A DNA stretch of 5,368 nt. Source: an uncultured Clostridia bacterium (GTDB lineage: Bacteria > Bacillota > Clostridia > Lachnospirales > Lachnospiraceae). Shown one piece after another: positions 1 to 5,306 of this stretch (position 1 is the first letter of the stretch; the number at the start of each line of letters is the position of its first letter). A program made the translations under genes and the position numbers. Under the pieces are notes generated by a model. That model saw only the letters and a list, made by a program, of their open reading frames with translations, ran no database searches and had not been told where the DNA came from. Location of the stretch: NCBI GenBank assembly GCA_945622055.1, contig CALZBV010000168.1, positions 1 through 5,368 of the forward strand, given 5' to 3'.

Positions 1-8
1 CCTTTCAT

Positions 9-857
9 TTATTCCTCTGAGCTTAACAACATCGCATAAATATCACGCTTACTGAGACCCCGGTCGGAGGCAACCGCCTTCATGGCATCCTTTTTGCTCA
101 TCCCCTTGGAAAGATACTGCTCCATATGCTCCTCCACGCTAATCTCCGCAAAGCTTTCCTGCTTTTTTTGTTCCAGTGCCTCGCGTGAAACACCCTCGAT
201 AACGAGAACACATTCTCCTTTGGCTTCATTCTCTGCATAATAGGCAGCTGCCTCCGAAAGCGTTGTCAGAAAAGCCGTCTCGTGCTTCTTCGTCAGCTCC
301 CGGCAGACAGTCAGTCTTCGTTCACCAAGCACAGAAAACAGCTCAGAGAGCGTTCTTGCAAGCCTGTGAGGCGCCTCATACAGTACTGTGGTACGCGTTT
401 CCGTTTTTAATTCTTCCAAAATCTCCTGCCGTTCCTTTTTGTCTGCCGGTAAAAATGCTTCAAAACAGAACCGCCTTGTCGGAAGACCGGAAAGTGTGAG
501 TGCCGTTACGCAGGCACAGGCTCCCGGCAGTACGGTTACTGTAATTCCTGCCTCATGTGCCATTTTTACAAGTTCTTCTCCCGGGTCTGAGATTCCCGGC
601 ATTCCGGCATCGGTAATCACCGCAATGTCCTTTCCCTCCAGAAGCTGTGCAACGAGCTGACGCCCTTTATCAAACTTATTAAACTCATGATAACTCGTCA
701 TAGGGGTCTTTATCTCAAAATGATTCAACAGCTTAATGCTGTTTCTCGTATCCTCTGCGGCAATCACATCAACTTTCCGGAGTGTTTCGATGACGCGAAA
801 CGTCATATCCTCCAGGTTTCCGATTGGAGTCGCACACAAATACAGCGTTCCCGCCAT
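9..857 (-). CDS. rsmI: 16S rRNA (cytidine-1402-2'-O)-methyltransferase RsmI
   Basis: RsmI uses S-adenosylmethionine to methylate the 2'-OH of C1402 in the decoding centre of 16S rRNA; it acts on the small ribosomal subunit in the cytoplasm. The 282-residue product has the usual family length and the tetrapyrrole-methylase fold signatures: CATPIGNLEDMTFR (8-21), AAEDTR (33-38), ITDAGMPGISDPGEELV (81-97), VLPGACACVTALTLSGLP (109-126), LYEAPHR (159-165) and VCRELTKKHE (184-193). The C-terminal SKRDIYAMLL (269-278) fits the small helical domain that ends RsmI proteins. The start at 857 (ATG) is chosen because it opens MAGTLYLCATPIG and has GGAAGG seven bases upstream; an in-frame GTG at 896 would add 13 Arg/Lys-rich residues without a better ribosome binding site. 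It follows trmN6 by 68 bp, as in the B. subtilis yabB-yabC neighbourhood but without yazA between. Family assignment is firm. Confidence 0.96.
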   Translation of the reverse strand: MAGTLYLCATPIGNLEDMTFRVIETLRKVDVIAAEDTRNSIKLLNHFEIKTPMTSYHEFNKFDKGRQLVAQLLEGKDIAVITDAGMPGISDPGEELVKMAHEAGITVTVLPGACACVTALTLSGLPTRRFCFEAFLPADKKERQEILEELKTETRTTVLYEAPHRLARTLSELFSVLGERRLTVCRELTKKHETAFLTTLSEAAAYYAENEAKGECVLVIEGVSREALEQKKQESFAEISVEEHMEQYLSKGMSKKDAMKAVASDRGLSKRDIYAMLLSSEE

Positions 858-864
858 GTCCTTT

Positions 865-870
865 CCTTCC
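865..870 (-). promoter_or_regulatory. Ribosome binding site deciding the rsmI start
   Basis: GGAAGG lies seven bases before ATG 857, within a purine-rich run. It supports the 282-residue RsmI over the version starting at GTG 896. Confidence 0.5.
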
Positions 871-925
871 TTTCCCTGCAAAAGCCTTCGATGCACCGGT
901 TCTGACCGGCTAACACAATACTTCC

Positions 926-1723
926 TTAATATCCATAAATTCCGGTAATATCCGGATGATATACTCCCGGCTTTTCAAACACAATTAACGGCGGTTCCAC
1001 CGTCACGCGCGGCTTTCCGCCCTTACATGCCTCGATAAGCACCATATTTGGCTCTTTCTCCACATATGGATGAACCAGACGCATACGCTTCAGCTCAAGG
1101 CCATGTGCCGAAAGGCAGCGGATAATCTCCGCCAGACGAAACGGCCGGTGCACCATAAAAAAATTTCCTCCGGTTTTTAACACATAGGAAGCCTCGCGCA
1201 CTACGTCCTCAAGCGTACACAATACCTCATGGCGCGCAATTGCCTTTGGGAGCTCCGGATTGGTAAGTCCATGCTCCGCAGTCATATACGGCGGATTTGA
1301 GGTAACTACATCAAAGACCTCCGGACCAAAGTATTTTCCTGCCGCCTTAATGTCCCCAACCTTCACCTCGATTTTTTCCGTCAGACCATTCACCAGAACA
1401 CTTCTTGCTGCCATATCCGCACTTTCCTCTTGTATCTCAAGTGCCGTAATATGTGCAGCCTTTGTCTTTGCCTCAAGCAAAATTGGAATAATTCCGGTTC
1501 CGGTTCCAAGATCCAGTACCTTACCTCCCGGCTTCACACGCACAAATCCGGACAAAAGAACAGCATCCATCCCAAAACAAAACCGACCCGGATGCTGAAA
1601 AATCAAATATTCATTTCGCTGCAGTTCATCTACGCGCTCACCTTCTTTTTGAACCGACTCTGCAAGCGCGTAGCGAGCCCTTAATACCTCGGAACGCTCC
1701 GGGTTACTGCCGTTCTCCGTCAT
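926..1723 (-). CDS. trmN6: tRNA1(Val) (adenine-37-N6)-methyltransferase, TrmN6/YabB family
   Basis: This is a Rossmann-fold SAM-dependent methyltransferase of the family that makes N6-methyladenosine at position 37 of tRNA1(Val). Visible motifs in the 265-residue product are the substrate-side FCFGMDAVLLSGF (48-60), SAM motif I VLDLGTGTGIIP (69-80), the acidic end of strand 2 (ALEIQ, 94-98), the catalytic NPPY (143-146) typical of N6-adenine methyltransferases, and a late strand NMVLIEA (226-232). Length is slightly above the usual ~250 because about 27 residues precede the conserved GERVDELQRN (28-37); this Arg/Glu-rich leader is unusual and overlaps an inverted repeat. The ATG at 1723 has AAAGGGG five bases upstream and no alternative start lies closer to the conserved core. 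It overlaps the end of ricT by 20 bp, which suggests translational coupling. The exact tRNA target is inferred from the family, since Gram-positive members are annotated mostly by homology. Confidence 0.9.
   Translation of the reverse strand: MTENGSNPERSEVLRARYALAESVQKEGERVDELQRNEYLIFQHPGRFCFGMDAVLLSGFVRVKPGGKVLDLGTGTGIIPILLEAKTKAAHITALEIQEESADMAARSVLVNGLTEKIEVKVGDIKAAGKYFGPEVFDVVTSNPPYMTAEHGLTNPELPKAIARHEVLCTLEDVVREASYVLKTGGNFFMVHRPFRLAEIIRCLSAHGLELKRMRLVHPYVEKEPNMVLIEACKGGKPRVTVEPPLIVFEKPGVYHPDITGIYGY
1630..1673. repeat. Inverted repeat in the 5' part of trmN6
   Basis: CTACGCGC (1630-1637) and GCGCGTAG (1666-1673) are perfect 8-bp reverse complements separated by 28 bp. They lie in the non-conserved N-terminal extension of TrmN6 and its junction with the conserved core. 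A second small palindrome, CGGA-ACGC-TCCG, follows close by (about 1690-1701). This could be an interspersed palindromic element absorbed into the coding frame, or chance. Confidence 0.35.
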
Positions 1724-2651
1724 TGCTTCCCCTTTGTTTTCTCTTGCCCTCTCCGTTTCCCTGCTTCTGCGATTCTCTGCGCTCTAACTGCTCCAGTTCA
1801 CGAAGCTCTGCATCTACCTTAACAAAATCATTTTTCTTTCGCGGTTTGAATTTTAGTTCTGTTGCCTTATATTCACGAATTTCCTTTTCATCGTTTTCCA
1901 TCGTGACAACAACCTTTACCAGCTGCTTTAATACACTTGTGCTCTTAACCTCACCCTTTAAGCCGTCCGGCGTCGTAACATACTCACCAACGGCCGGAAG
2001 ATGGCTGTTCAGCTCTTCATAAGCCTCTTCCTCATTCTTCAGACAACACATCAGTCTTCCGCACACGCCGGAAATCTTTGTCGGATTCAGGGAAAGATTC
2101 TGTTCCTTCGCCATTTTAATCGAAACCGGAATAAAATCCGAAAGGTACGAATGACAGCAAAGCGGGCGGCCGCAAACTCCGATGCCGCCAAGAATCTTCG
2201 TTTCATCACGCACGCCAATCTGACGCAGCTCAATTCTTGTCTTAAATACAGAAGCCAGATCCTTTACCAGGTCACGGAAATCCACGCGTCCATCCGCAGT
2301 AAAATAATACAGCAGCTTGTTATTGTCAAAGGTATATTCACAATCAATCAGCTTCATCTCAAGATTGTGCTTGGCAATCTTCTCCACACAAATCTTAAAC
2401 GCTTCTTTTTCTTTTGCAGCATTTGCCTTCTGTACTGCAATATCCTCCTCCGTCGCAATCCGGATAACCGGCTTTAACGGAAGACATATCTTTTCCTCCG
2501 GAACATCCCGGATTCCCATAATTACATATCCGAACTCAATGCCTCTTGCCGTCTCGACAATAACATTGGTCCCCGCCTTTATATCAAGCTGTAACGGGTC
2601 AAAATAATAAACCTTTCCGGCCTTTCGAAATCTGACGCCTACGACCTTCAT
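1704..2651 (-). CDS. ricT: RicT (YaaT), PSP1-domain iron-sulfur protein, RNase Y specificity factor
   Basis: The B. subtilis homologue YaaT/RicT forms a complex with RicA (YmcA) and RicF (YlbF) that carries [4Fe-4S] clusters and directs RNase Y to certain polycistronic transcripts; it is also needed for normal sporulation, competence and biofilm timing. The 315-residue product has an N-terminal domain opening MKVVGVRFRKAGKVYYFDP, then a PSP1 C-terminal domain with the cysteine pattern GVCGRPLCC (158-166; Cys160, 165, 166) and GVCGRLMCC (195-203; Cys197, 202, 203), the expected cluster ligands. From about residue 268 the tail is charged and low in complexity (Lys, Arg, Glu, Gln, Gly), probably disordered. 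The ATG at 2651 lies 6 bp after the holB stop; its AAGGAGG is encoded inside the last holB codons, 11 bases from the ATG, a rather long spacing. YabA, which follows YaaT in B. subtilis, is absent. Which mRNAs it affects in this organism cannot be seen. Confidence 0.94.
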   Translation of the reverse strand: MKVVGVRFRKAGKVYYFDPLQLDIKAGTNVIVETARGIEFGYVIMGIRDVPEEKICLPLKPVIRIATEEDIAVQKANAAKEKEAFKICVEKIAKHNLEMKLIDCEYTFDNNKLLYYFTADGRVDFRDLVKDLASVFKTRIELRQIGVRDETKILGGIGVCGRPLCCHSYLSDFIPVSIKMAKEQNLSLNPTKISGVCGRLMCCLKNEEEAYEELNSHLPAVGEYVTTPDGLKGEVKSTSVLKQLVKVVVTMENDEKEIREYKATELKFKPRKKNDFVKVDAELRELEQLERRESQKQGNGEGKRKQRGSNDGERQ

Positions 2652-2657
2652 ACTCAG

Positions 2658-3644
2658 TTAATCCTCCTTCATAAACAAAAACAGCAGCTCCAGTGCCATT
2701 TCCGTATTCACATTCGCCTTCAGACGCTGTTTCAGCTGCTCCATCCGGTCCACGACACCCTGCAGCTTTTCATAGCTCTGCTTCTCTGCCCGGGCCATAA
2801 TTGCCTCACTCTCATCCGAATACAATAAAAAATTTACATTCCTTGTTGCTTTATAGAGAAGTACATCTCTGTACCAAAGTGCCATCATATTCAGTGCATC
2901 CGAAAGAATTTCCTTTTGCGCGGCAAACTTTTTTACCTGCTCTGTTATCTCCGCCATGGAAAATGCATCGATATTTTTCACGAGCGTCAAAACATCCTGG
3001 CGAAGATTGAAAAAATCTTCTGATTCCGCAAAAAGAATTGCTCTTCCGATTAAGCCACCCGAAAAAGCAGCTGCATTCTGCGCCACATAATCCGGAAGCT
3101 TTCTTTTCTCCATCAAAAACTTTCGAATCTTCCCCGTTTCCACCGGATAAAAGGAAATCGTCACACAACGCGACAGTACCGTTGGCAAAAGTGCCTCGCG
3201 CTTTGTTGCCAAAAGCAGAAATACCGCATATTCCGGCGGTTCCTCAATCGTCTTTAACAGCGCGTTCTGGGCCTCCTCTGTCAGCTTGTCCGCCTCATCA
3301 ATGATATAAACCTTGTAAGCACTGCTGTACGGCTTTATCTGGGCATCCGAAGTCACCTGTTCCCGAATCTCGCTGACACCCAGGCTTGCTTTCTCCCTCA
3401 CAACTGCCCTGAGGTCCGGCTGATTCCCGGATTCTGCCTGCTTGCAGGACTTACAGGTTCCGCACGCCTCAATGCCTCCTGCTTCGCAAAGCAGTGTCTT
3501 TGCAAAGGCATCTGCCATTAAACGTTTTCCGCTTCCTGTCTCTCCGCAAAACAAATAGGCATGAGAAACCTTCTTCTGACGAATCCCATTCTGAAGCTGT
3601 CTGATAATCTGCTCATGTCCAACAATATCACGAAAACTCGCCAT
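2658..3644 (-). CDS. holB: DNA polymerase III subunit delta' (clamp loader)
   Basis: Delta' is the AAA+ stator subunit of the clamp loader that opens the beta clamp onto primed DNA. The 328-residue product shows the family order: MASFRDIVGHEQ at the N-terminus, a P-loop GETGSGK (34-40), a four-cysteine zinc module (Cys53, 61, 64, 67), Walker B-like YIIDEADKL (113-121), NALLKTIEEPP (127-137) and the clamp-loader SRC motif (158-160), followed by a helical C-terminal collar domain. The P-loop lysine is followed by Arg rather than Ser/Thr, so Mg-ATP binding is probably poor; delta' subunits commonly lack ATPase activity. The ATG at 3644 is preferred because AGGAGG sits five bases upstream; an in-frame GTG at 3650 would begin directly against that site. 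It follows yaaR by 18 bp and precedes ricT by 6 bp, the B. subtilis order. A tau/gamma (DnaX) identity is unlikely because the protein is short and lacks a canonical GKT/S. Confidence 0.93.
   Translation of the reverse strand: MASFRDIVGHEQIIRQLQNGIRQKKVSHAYLFCGETGSGKRLMADAFAKTLLCEAGGIEACGTCKSCKQAESGNQPDLRAVVREKASLGVSEIREQVTSDAQIKPYSSAYKVYIIDEADKLTEEAQNALLKTIEEPPEYAVFLLLATKREALLPTVLSRCVTISFYPVETGKIRKFLMEKRKLPDYVAQNAAAFSGGLIGRAILFAESEDFFNLRQDVLTLVKNIDAFSMAEITEQVKKFAAQKEILSDALNMMALWYRDVLLYKATRNVNFLLYSDESEAIMARAEKQSYEKLQGVVDRMEQLKQRLKANVNTEMALELLFLFMKED
2663..2669 (-). promoter_or_regulatory. ricT ribosome binding site inside the end of holB
   Basis: AAGGAGG forms part of the last sense codons of holB (Met-Lys-Glu-Asp-stop). 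The gap to the ricT ATG is 11 bases, longer than the usual 5-9, so initiation may depend on ribosomes terminating at the holB stop at 2658-2660. Confidence 0.6.
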
Positions 3645-3650
3645 ACGCAC

Positions 3651-3656
3651 CTCCTC
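3651..3656 (-). promoter_or_regulatory. Ribosome binding site deciding the holB start
   Basis: A perfect AGGAGG lies five bases upstream of ATG 3644 and immediately adjoins the alternative GTG at 3650, which makes the GTG an unlikely start. The site is in the 18-bp gap after the yaaR stop. Confidence 0.75.
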
Positions 3657-3662
3657 ATGTCA

Positions 3663-4103
3663 TCAGGTAAATATATCCAAAAGCAAACCCCTGATTTCGT
3701 CAATTTTACCAAGAATCAGGAGATTATCCTTCTCGTCCTTTAGCAGCTCCGCTGCCAGCTCGTCCAAGGTCTCATCCACCAGACGAATCATACCGTACAC
3801 GCGGTGTCTGCCCCGCCGGTCCAGAAAATTCTCTCTGGAAAACTTATGCGAACGGGAAACAATCTCGTTCATGAACTCCTTCACAAGCTCACGGTAATGC
3901 TTCATATCGCGTACATCCATGTGCTTGGCAATCTTTTTCCCTTGCAGGGTTATATCATCCATCAGGGTGCACAGGCGTTCCGAAAGAGCTGCTTCCTCAA
4001 TCTTTCCGGCGAGCAGAAATTTAAAGGTGCCATCCGCCTGAGGTGCCTGCTTCTGAAGCTCCACCTGCTCCGGTTGTGAAATCTGATTCACTTTTATCTC
4101 CAT
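3663..4103 (-). CDS. yaaR: YaaR family protein (DUF327)
   Basis: A 146-residue cytoplasmic protein of the DUF327 family, equal in length to B. subtilis YaaR and in the same place, directly upstream of holB. No biochemical function is firmly established for the family. The sequence has a polar N-terminus (1-25), then a mostly helical, charged body with family-typical stretches: LTLMDDI-like helix near 45-51, VRDMKHYRELVKEFMNEIV (64-82), RRGRHRVYGMIRLVDETLDEL (96-116) and LGKIDEIRGLLLDI (131-144). There is no signal peptide or membrane segment. The start at 4103 (MEIKVNQ) is chosen because GGGGTGA, a good match to the GGAGGTGA anti-anti-SD, lies just upstream and because it gives the family length. 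The reading frame stays open for 36 more codons to an ATG at 4211, but that stretch is Arg-rich, lacks a ribosome binding site and begins almost at the predicted transcription start. Confidence 0.9.
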   Translation of the reverse strand: MEIKVNQISQPEQVELQKQAPQADGTFKFLLAGKIEEAALSERLCTLMDDITLQGKKIAKHMDVRDMKHYRELVKEFMNEIVSRSHKFSRENFLDRRGRHRVYGMIRLVDETLDELAAELLKDEKDNLLILGKIDEIRGLLLDIFT

Positions 4104-4107
4104 CTGC

Positions 4108-4114
4108 TCACCCC
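4108..4114 (-). promoter_or_regulatory. Ribosome binding site deciding the yaaR start
   Basis: GGGGTGA, six of seven bases matching GAGGTGA, stands four bases before ATG 4103. It supports the 146-residue YaaR over the 182-residue version that would start at 4211. Confidence 0.6.
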
Positions 4115-4218
4115 GCCTTCCCGCCGGTTTTCTCCGACTTTGTGCCAAACAACGCAAATATCCCTTCGTACACCTTCTTCCGGCTGTCTGTGCTGACACA
4201 CCCAAAAGCATACACCAT
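4108..4218 (-). CDS. Possible 36-residue small ORF in the yaaR leader (weak)
   Basis: A reading frame from ATG 4218 to TGA 4108-4110 encodes 36 residues beginning MVYAFGCVSTDSRKK, with an aromatic/aliphatic centre (VYEGIFALFG) and a Lys/Gly-rich end. Its stop codon forms part of the GGGGTGA Shine-Dalgarno of yaaR, with only four bases between TGA and the yaaR ATG, the geometry of a translationally coupled leader ORF. Against it: there is no Shine-Dalgarno before ATG 4218, that ATG lies at or slightly before the predicted transcription start, and a random frame of 36 codons stays open by chance about one time in six. It could be leaderless, translated only on read-through transcripts, or not a gene. 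I do not recognise the sequence. Confidence 0.2.
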   Translation of the reverse strand: MVYAFGCVSTDSRKKVYEGIFALFGTKSEKTGGKAG

Positions 4219-4222
4219 ACCC

Positions 4223-4250
4223 ATTATAGCACAAAAGCCCTAAATTTCAA
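4223..4250 (-). promoter_or_regulatory. Strong sigma-A promoter with extended -10 upstream of yaaR
   Basis: On the minus strand TTGAAA (4245-4250) is followed after 16 bp by a perfect TATAAT (4223-4228), preceded by TGC, which gives an extended -10. The predicted start is about 4215-4217, leaving a leader of roughly 112 nt before the yaaR ATG at 4103. It lies 10 bp past the kinase stop codon and should drive yaaR-holB-ricT-trmN6 and perhaps rsmI independently of the kinase promoter. Confidence 0.8.
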
Positions 4251-4259
4251 AGAAAACCT

Positions 4260-4850
4260 TTAGTGATTTCCAAGGATATCATTCCGGATTTCCTCAACAC
4301 AATCGTCAATAACTATATGCCTGTAACGCTTTGTTATCCCTGCGCGTTTTATGTTTTCCTCCGAAAAATCCTTCTGATCCGCCAGAAACCTACGACAAAG
4401 TTCTTCGTAATTCGGCTGCTTTTGGAGCTTTTCGCGCGCAAGCGCTCTCGTAAGCCGGAGTCCGTCCTCCACCTCAACATAAACCGGTACTACCATATCC
4501 TCTCCATAGAACCGTCGAAGCCCCTCAAACCCCTCCAGCGTAGATATAAAGAGACAATCTTCTCCGTCCGGACGAATCTGCCCGTCATCTGCCGTAAAAT
4601 AATGCCAGTCGCCCTTCACTGTATGGTAGGTTCTGGTCTCCACTACCTTTCCTGCCGCACAAAGCTCCTTCCATTTCTCCACCGAAACAAAATAATACTC
4701 TCTGCCGTCTTCTTCGCCCTTCCGAATCGGGCGCGTAGTATATCCAACCACCGTTTTCAGACCAAGCTCCCTGCTTTCCCGCAAACGTGAAAAAACCGTA
4801 TCCTTTCCGGTTGCGCTCTTCCCAATCAGTACATATACCTTTCCCATCAT
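4260..4850 (-). CDS. Guanylate-kinase-like P-loop nucleoside monophosphate kinase, substrate uncertain
   Basis: A 196-residue P-loop kinase related to guanylate kinase (GMP + ATP to GDP + ADP). Seen (numbering from the second Met at 4847): MGKVYVLIGKSATGKDTVF with P-loop GKSATGKDT (9-17), then YTTRPIRKGEEDGREYYFVS (36-55), which matches the Gmk nucleotide-binding segment, Glu70 in the expected acidic place, and a C-terminal Arg-rich lid and helix (RLTRALAREK, 131-140; RRFLADQKDFSE, 152-163). Canonical Gmk residues are altered: the region that should read like YYGTS is WHYFT (81-85), and the usual IxPPS strand is VYVEVE (122-127). It may therefore act on another substrate or be regulatory; a standard gmk is probably elsewhere. 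AGGAGG at 4853-4858 fits ATG 4850 or, with better spacing, ATG 4847. The frame is open back to 4976, but that acidic stretch spans a promoter. It sits where tmk lies in B. subtilis, before yaaR. Confidence 0.82.
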   Translation of the reverse strand: MMGKVYVLIGKSATGKDTVFSRLRESRELGLKTVVGYTTRPIRKGEEDGREYYFVSVEKWKELCAAGKVVETRTYHTVKGDWHYFTADDGQIRPDGEDCLFISTLEGFEGLRRFYGEDMVVPVYVEVEDGLRLTRALAREKLQKQPNYEELCRRFLADQKDFSEENIKRAGITKRYRHIVIDDCVEEIRNDILGNH

Positions 4851-4852
4851 TG

Positions 4853-4858
4853 CCTCCT
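4853..4858 (-). promoter_or_regulatory. Ribosome binding site deciding the kinase start
   Basis: A perfect AGGAGG stands two bases before ATG 4850 and five bases before ATG 4847. The spacing favours initiation at the second ATG (195 residues, MGKVYVLIG), although the first cannot be excluded. In either case the start lies 42-43 codons inside the longest open frame. Confidence 0.75.
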
Positions 4859-4875
4859 GATGCTTCGCTGCTTCT

Positions 4876-4904
4876 ATTGTGACATAGAATGAGAATTTTT
4901 TCAA
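4876..4904 (-). promoter_or_regulatory. Putative sigma-A promoter of the kinase gene
   Basis: Read on the minus strand, TTGAAA (4899-4904) and CACAAT (4876-4881) are separated by 17 bp. This gives a predicted start near 4869 and a short leader of about 20 nt holding the AGGAGG site. The -35 is a 5/6 match and the -10 a 4/6 match, so strength is probably moderate. Its presence argues against the longer open frame that reaches 4976 being translated. Confidence 0.5.
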
Positions 4905-5155
4905 TATTATTGTCAGTCTTTGACATTCCACTTCATCATCCTCTTCTTCAGATTCATTTTCCGACTCCCCAACCATTTTGTAAAAAACAGTCTAGCAAAC
5001 CGTAAATCAAATTCTGACCAACCGTCAATGCAAGTAATCTCCAGAAAGCAATTCTATATCCATTGATGTGTTCTTCGCACTCCTTTGACCTTCTTATATG
5101 ACTCATACTACTTGTACATACCAAGCAATTCCTGCGAATAATCCAAAATCTCAAG
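4905..5155. other. Gene-free stretch between CRISPR trailer and kinase promoter
   Basis: About 250 bp, AT-rich, with no supported gene, RNA or strong hairpin. The minus-strand frame that crosses it starts inside the terminal CRISPR repeat and has no ribosome binding site. A T6 run on the minus strand (about 4981-4986) follows no convincing GC-rich stem, so I do not call it a terminator. Confidence 0.6.
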
Positions 5156-5184
5156 AGATTTACCCCCGCATACGCGGGGAATAT
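5156..5184 (-). repeat. Degenerate terminal CRISPR repeat
   Basis: Compared with the repeat at 5217-5245 it has three changes in minus-strand numbering: G1 to A, G24 to A and C27 to T, two of them in the handle after the stem. The hairpin is intact. Decay of the last repeat is typical of the trailer end, because new repeats are copied at the leader end. Confidence 0.85.
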
Positions 5185-5277
5185 CAATTATATTCCGGTT
5201 TGGCATAAATCGAAACAGGTTCACCCCCGCATACGCGGGGAATACAGTTTTGTCTTGCAATATCATTTTCCGTGTTA

Positions 5278-5306
5278 AGGTTCACCCCCGCATACGTGGG
5301 GAATAC
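5278..5306 (-). repeat. CRISPR repeat with a stem mutation
   Basis: This repeat differs from its neighbours by one base at 5297 (C to T on the plus strand). In the minus-strand RNA this changes G10 to A and replaces a G-C pair of the six-pair stem by A-C; in a plus-strand RNA it would give a tolerated G-U pair. Confidence 0.85.

Noticed and set aside
895..910. Hairpin ACCGGT-TCTG-ACCGGC between trmN6 and rsmI
   Set aside because: Only five to six pairs and no T-run follows, so it is not a terminator; it may be chance.
2001..2477. 158-codon plus-strand reading frame opposite ricT
   Set aside because: Antisense to conserved RicT sequence, including the cysteine motifs; composition is unlike a real protein.
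2851..3168. 105-codon minus-strand frame inside holB
   Set aside because: Overlaps holB in another frame on the same strand; Cys/Ser/Lys-rich translation with no family resemblance.
4104..4211. 36-residue N-terminal extension of YaaR from ATG 4211
   Set aside because: No ribosome binding site, starts at the predicted transcription start, is Arg-rich and gives a protein longer than the family norm of about 146 residues.
4263..4790. 175-codon plus-strand reading frame opposite the kinase gene
   Set aside because: It is antisense to a gene with clear family motifs, has no recognisable domain and no promoter or ribosome binding site of its own.
4851..4976. 42-residue acidic N-terminal extension of the kinase (MVGESENESEEEDDE...)
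   Set aside because: It contains a plausible promoter and the AGGAGG of the internal start, and it would precede the P-loop strand that normally opens the family.
5095..5123. A fifth, decayed CRISPR repeat one period left of 5156
   Set aside because: The bases at the expected position show no C-run, G-run or hairpin; the array ends at 5156.
4954..5187. A 77-codon minus-strand reading frame starting MIFPAYAGVN, with a hydrophobic C-terminal half
   Set aside because: The first ten residues are the translation of the CRISPR repeat, a well-known source of false proteins. The ATG lies at the repeat/spacer edge, there is no ribosome binding site, and I recognise no family in the remainder. A transposase remnant was considered but cannot be supported.
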